The notes beneath the pieces were generated by a model. That model saw only the letters and a list, made by a program, of their open reading frames with translations. It searched no databases and was not told the origin of the DNA. A program made the translations under genes and the position numbers. 8,422 bases of DNA. It comes from Methylocystaceae bacterium (lineage in GTDB: Bacteria > Pseudomonadota > Alphaproteobacteria > Rhizobiales > Beijerinckiaceae). Each line of letters opens with the position of its first letter. The first letter of the stretch is position 1. The DNA is taken from NCBI GenBank assembly GCA_003152255.1, contig PLZT01000207.1, positions 1-8,422 on the forward strand. Reading direction: 5' to 3'. Of the stretch, positions 6,592-8,422 are shown piece after piece.

Positions 6592-7869
6592 ATGGCTCGA
6601 TTGATCGTAATCGGCTCAGGCGCCATGGGGCTCGCCGCCGCTTATCATGCGTCGAAGGCGGGCCACTCCGTTCAAGTGTTGGAGGCGGCGGCCGATCCGG
6701 GCGGAATGGCCGCGCATTTCGACTTCGACGGTTTGTCGATCGAGCGCTTCTACCATTTCGTCTGCAAGGCTGATCGCCCGACTTTCGCTCTATTGAACGA
6801 GCTCGGCATAGGCGATCGTATGCGCTGGCGCACGACCTCGATGGGCTATTTCACCGACGGGCAGCTCCATCCGTGGGGAGACCCCATCTCGTTGCTGCGC
6901 TTTCCGCGGATCAGCGTTATTTCCAGAATTCGATACGGGCTGTTCGCGTTCGTTTCGACAAGGCGGGAGCGGTGGGACGCGATCGAAACCGAGTCCGCGC
7001 GTTCCTGGATCACGCGTTGGTGCGGCCGCGAAGTTTATGATCGATTGTGGAAGCCGCTGTTCGATTTGAAATTCTATCGTTACGCGGACAACGTATCCGC
7101 GGCGTGGATATGGACGAGGATCAAGCGCATCGGCCGTTCGCGGCGCAGTCTATTCGCCGAGGAATTGGGCTACATCGACGGCGGAAGCCAGACGCTGGTG
7201 GACGCCTTGATCGCGGCGTTGCGGCGGAACGGAGGCTCGGTGCTTCTGTCCTGCCCCGCGTGGAAGGTCCAAACTCAAGATGGGCGCGTGACCGGAGTGC
7301 TGACGCCGCAAGGCGTCTTGCCCGCCGACGCCGTCATCAGCACCGTTCCGACGCCGTTGGTGCGCGACTTGGCGCCCGACCTGCCGGCCGACTGGCTCGC
7401 CAAATATGACGCGATTGACAACATCGGCGTTTGTTGTCTCCTGTTCAAGCTGAAGCGCTCGGTGACGCCGCACTTCTGGGTCAATGTGAGCGAACCGGAC
7501 ATCCCGATCCCCGGCTTCATCGAGTTTTCGAATCTCCGTCCAGTGGACGATAAAATCGTCTACGTGCCCTATTACATGCCGACGGATCATCCCAAATTCA
7601 CATGGCCAGACCAGCGATTGCTCGACGAGGCCTTTGCCTGCCTGCGCCGGGTGAACCCCGCTCTAAGTTCCGCGGATATCGTCTCGTCCCACGTCGCGAG
7701 GCTGCGGCATGCGCAACCTGTCTGCGAGCCAGGTTTCGCGGCGAAGATTCCGCCCGTCCAGACCCCGATTCATGGGCTTCAAATCGCCGACACATGTTTT
7801 TATTACCCTGAGGATCGCGGAATTTCCGAGAGCGTTCGGATTGGCGAACAGATGGCGGAAAGGGTATAA
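6592..7869 (+). CDS. FAD/NAD(P)-binding oxidoreductase, amine-oxidase/protoporphyrinogen-oxidase fold
   Basis: The 425-residue protein opens with a strong FAD Rossmann motif: G8-S-G10-A-M-G13, then E31 binding the ribose and an acidic-Gly stretch ending PGGM (36-39). Next comes a middle region with YHFVCKAD (54-61) and WGDPISLLRFP (95-105), typical of the NAD(P)/FAD proteins in polysaccharide clusters, and YIDGGSQTLVDAL (194-206), the conserved stretch of amine-oxidase-fold proteins. The C-terminus has GLQIADTCFYYPEDRGISESV (395-415), a typical closing FAD-binding segment. ATG 6592 was chosen because it begins MARLIVIGSG and has AAGAGA (6579-6584) seven bases upstream; TTG 6526 and ATG 6550 would add unconserved residues. 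No membrane segment is evident. The fold resembles UDP-galactopyranose mutase and protoporphyrinogen oxidase, but the substrate is not known. It probably modifies a sugar or polyprenyl-linked sugar together with the SDR gene upstream. Confidence 0.85.
   Translation: MARLIVIGSGAMGLAAAYHASKAGHSVQVLEAAADPGGMAAHFDFDGLSIERFYHFVCKADRPTFALLNELGIGDRMRWRTTSMGYFTDGQLHPWGDPISLLRFPRISVISRIRYGLFAFVSTRRERWDAIETESARSWITRWCGREVYDRLWKPLFDLKFYRYADNVSAAWIWTRIKRIGRSRRSLFAEELGYIDGGSQTLVDALIAALRRNGGSVLLSCPAWKVQTQDGRVTGVLTPQGVLPADAVISTVPTPLVRDLAPDLPADWLAKYDAIDNIGVCCLLFKLKRSVTPHFWVNVSEPDIPIPGFIEFSNLRPVDDKIVYVPYYMPTDHPKFTWPDQRLLDEAFACLRRVNPALSSADIVSSHVARLRHAQPVCEPGFAAKIPPVQTPIHGLQIADTCFYYPEDRGISESVRIGEQMAERV
7860..7864 (+). 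promoter_or_regulatory. Ribosome binding site for the TTG start at 7872
   Basis: AAGGG in the last codons of the FAD gene lies seven bases before TTG 7872. It supports this unusual start, which gives a short cytoplasmic N-terminus before the first GtrA membrane segment. Confidence 0.55.
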
Positions 7870-7871
7870 TT

Positions 7872-8327
7872 TTGCGAATTGGCCAAGCGAAGTCGGATCG
7901 AAACGAGTTCCGGCAATTTTTGAATTTTGCTGTCGCGGGCGGCCTCGCGGCGCTGGTTAATCTGTTGTCGCGCTACGTCCTTTCGAGCGTCATGCAGTAT
8001 GAAGCCGCGGTTGCGATCGCGTATCTTATCGGCATGACGACCGCGTTTCTTCTCACTCGGCGATTTGTCTTCGCGGCGAGCGGACAGCCCATGGCCGTCG
8101 AGTATGGCCGCTTCGGCTTGGTTAATGTCGCTGGCTTCATTCAAGTTTGGATCGTCAGCGTCGCTCTCGTCCGCGTGGTGTTTCCCAATATGCGTTTCGA
8201 TTGGCACGCAGAGGAAATCGCGCATCTGGTCGGCGTGGTCAGCCCAATCGCCGTGAGCTATTACGGACATAAGCATTTTTCATTCAAGCGCGCCGAGCCG
8301 CGGCCCGACGCGGCGACCAACAATTGA
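7872..8327 (+). CDS. GtrA-family membrane protein
   Basis: The 151-residue protein has four membrane segments near 17-38, 44-64, 80-104 and 114-133, the usual layout of GtrA proteins. Family signatures are FAVAGGLAALVN (19-30) in segment 1, GMTTAFLLTRRFVF (54-67) and the closing YYGHKHFSF (130-138). Members are small inner-membrane proteins linked to moving polyprenyl-phosphate sugars across the membrane (GtrA of O-antigen modification) or to helping polyprenyl-sugar enzymes (Rv3789 of mycobacteria). The start TTG 7872 follows the FAD gene's TAA by two bases, so the two are probably co-translated. No later in-frame start keeps segment 1 whole. With a GT-C enzyme in the same cluster, supplying its lipid-linked donor is a reasonable inferred role. 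Family assignment is sure. Confidence 0.92.
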   Translation: MRIGQAKSDRNEFRQFLNFAVAGGLAALVNLLSRYVLSSVMQYEAAVAIAYLIGMTTAFLLTRRFVFAASGQPMAVEYGRFGLVNVAGFIQVWIVSVALVRVVFPNMRFDWHAEEIAHLVGVVSPIAVSYYGHKHFSFKRAEPRPDAATNN

Positions 8328-8351
8328 GGCAAGCGCTAAATTCAAGCGCGC
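8282..8351 (+). repeat. 12-base direct repeat at the 3' end of the GtrA gene
   Basis: ATTCAAGCGCGC occurs at 8282-8293, inside the GtrA gene, and again at 8340-8351, just past its stop. The copies are 58 bases apart start to start. It may be a small duplication or a site left by recombination; no mobile element is visible between them. Confidence 0.5.
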
Positions 8352-8352
8352 A

Positions 8353-8422
8353 ATGGTATCCGACGCCGTCTGCATACAAATGGCGACTTCGTTCATTGCG
8401 GACTATGTTTGGCTATTCCGAT
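8353..8422 (+). CDS. Possible start of a further gene, cut by the window edge
   Basis: ATG 8353 opens a frame of 23 codons that stays open to the end of the window, starting MVSDAVCIQMATSF. A second in-frame ATG is at 8380. There is no clear Shine-Dalgarno before either, and 23 codons are too few to tell a gene from chance. It lies 25 bases past the GtrA stop on the same strand, where a further cluster gene would be expected. Confidence 0.25.
   Translation, partial: MVSDAVCIQMATSFIADYVWLFR

Noticed and set aside
6500..6604. 34-codon open frame between the SDR and FAD genes (MALPSLGAIC...)
   Set aside because: It overlaps the FAD start region, has no ribosome binding site, and its composition is like chance frames in GC-rich DNA.

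Overview
The window looks like part of a surface-polysaccharide (exopolysaccharide, LPS or other envelope glycan) locus of a GC-rich proteobacterium. The GC-rich codon third positions, the frequent GTG/TTG starts and the pairing of a heparinase II/III-type protein with a two-domain dehydrogenase suggest an alphaproteobacterium, perhaps of the Rhizobiales. That placement is inference; the window has no rRNA or other taxonomic marker. All supported genes lie on the + strand, mostly with overlapping or nearly touching ends, so they probably form one or two transcription units.

Layout: (1) positions 2-433 hold the C-terminal end of a heparinase II/III-like protein. (2) It overlaps by ATGA a 714-residue fusion of an MDR/alcohol-dehydrogenase-like domain and a Gfo/Idh/MocA-like domain (430-2574). 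(3) A family 2 glycosyltransferase (2647-3549) follows. Its natural N-terminus seems to be separated from the rest by a run of eight G. (4) A 214-base gap without a convincing gene holds one perfect stem-loop and a good ribosome binding site. (5) A 573-residue multi-pass GT-C-type membrane glycosyltransferase is at 3764-5485. (6) A possible 27-residue small ORF bridges to an extended SDR epimerase/dehydratase-like protein (5563-6498), which contains a clearly AT-rich segment. (7) An FAD/NAD(P)-binding amine-oxidase-fold protein (6592-7869) comes next. (8) A GtrA-family membrane protein (7872-8327) begins two bases later. (9) The last 95 bases hold a 12-base repeat copy and an open frame that runs off the edge.

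How they may work together: the GT2 enzyme would add a sugar on the cytoplasmic face, probably to a lipid-linked or LPS-core acceptor. The SDR and FAD proteins would modify a sugar or polyprenyl-linked sugar. The GtrA protein would help move a polyprenyl-phosphate sugar across the membrane, and the GT-C enzyme would transfer that sugar to a glycan on the periplasmic side. The heparinase-like and fused dehydrogenase proteins belong to a gene pair often seen in polysaccharide clusters, with unclear chemistry. The family assignments are well supported by sequence motifs; the joint pathway is inference. The points most worth a second look are the G8 frameshift, the 12-base in-frame tandem duplication in the dehydrogenase, the small ORF at 5490-5573, the AT-rich patch in the SDR gene, and the SDR/FAD/GtrA/GT-C grouping.
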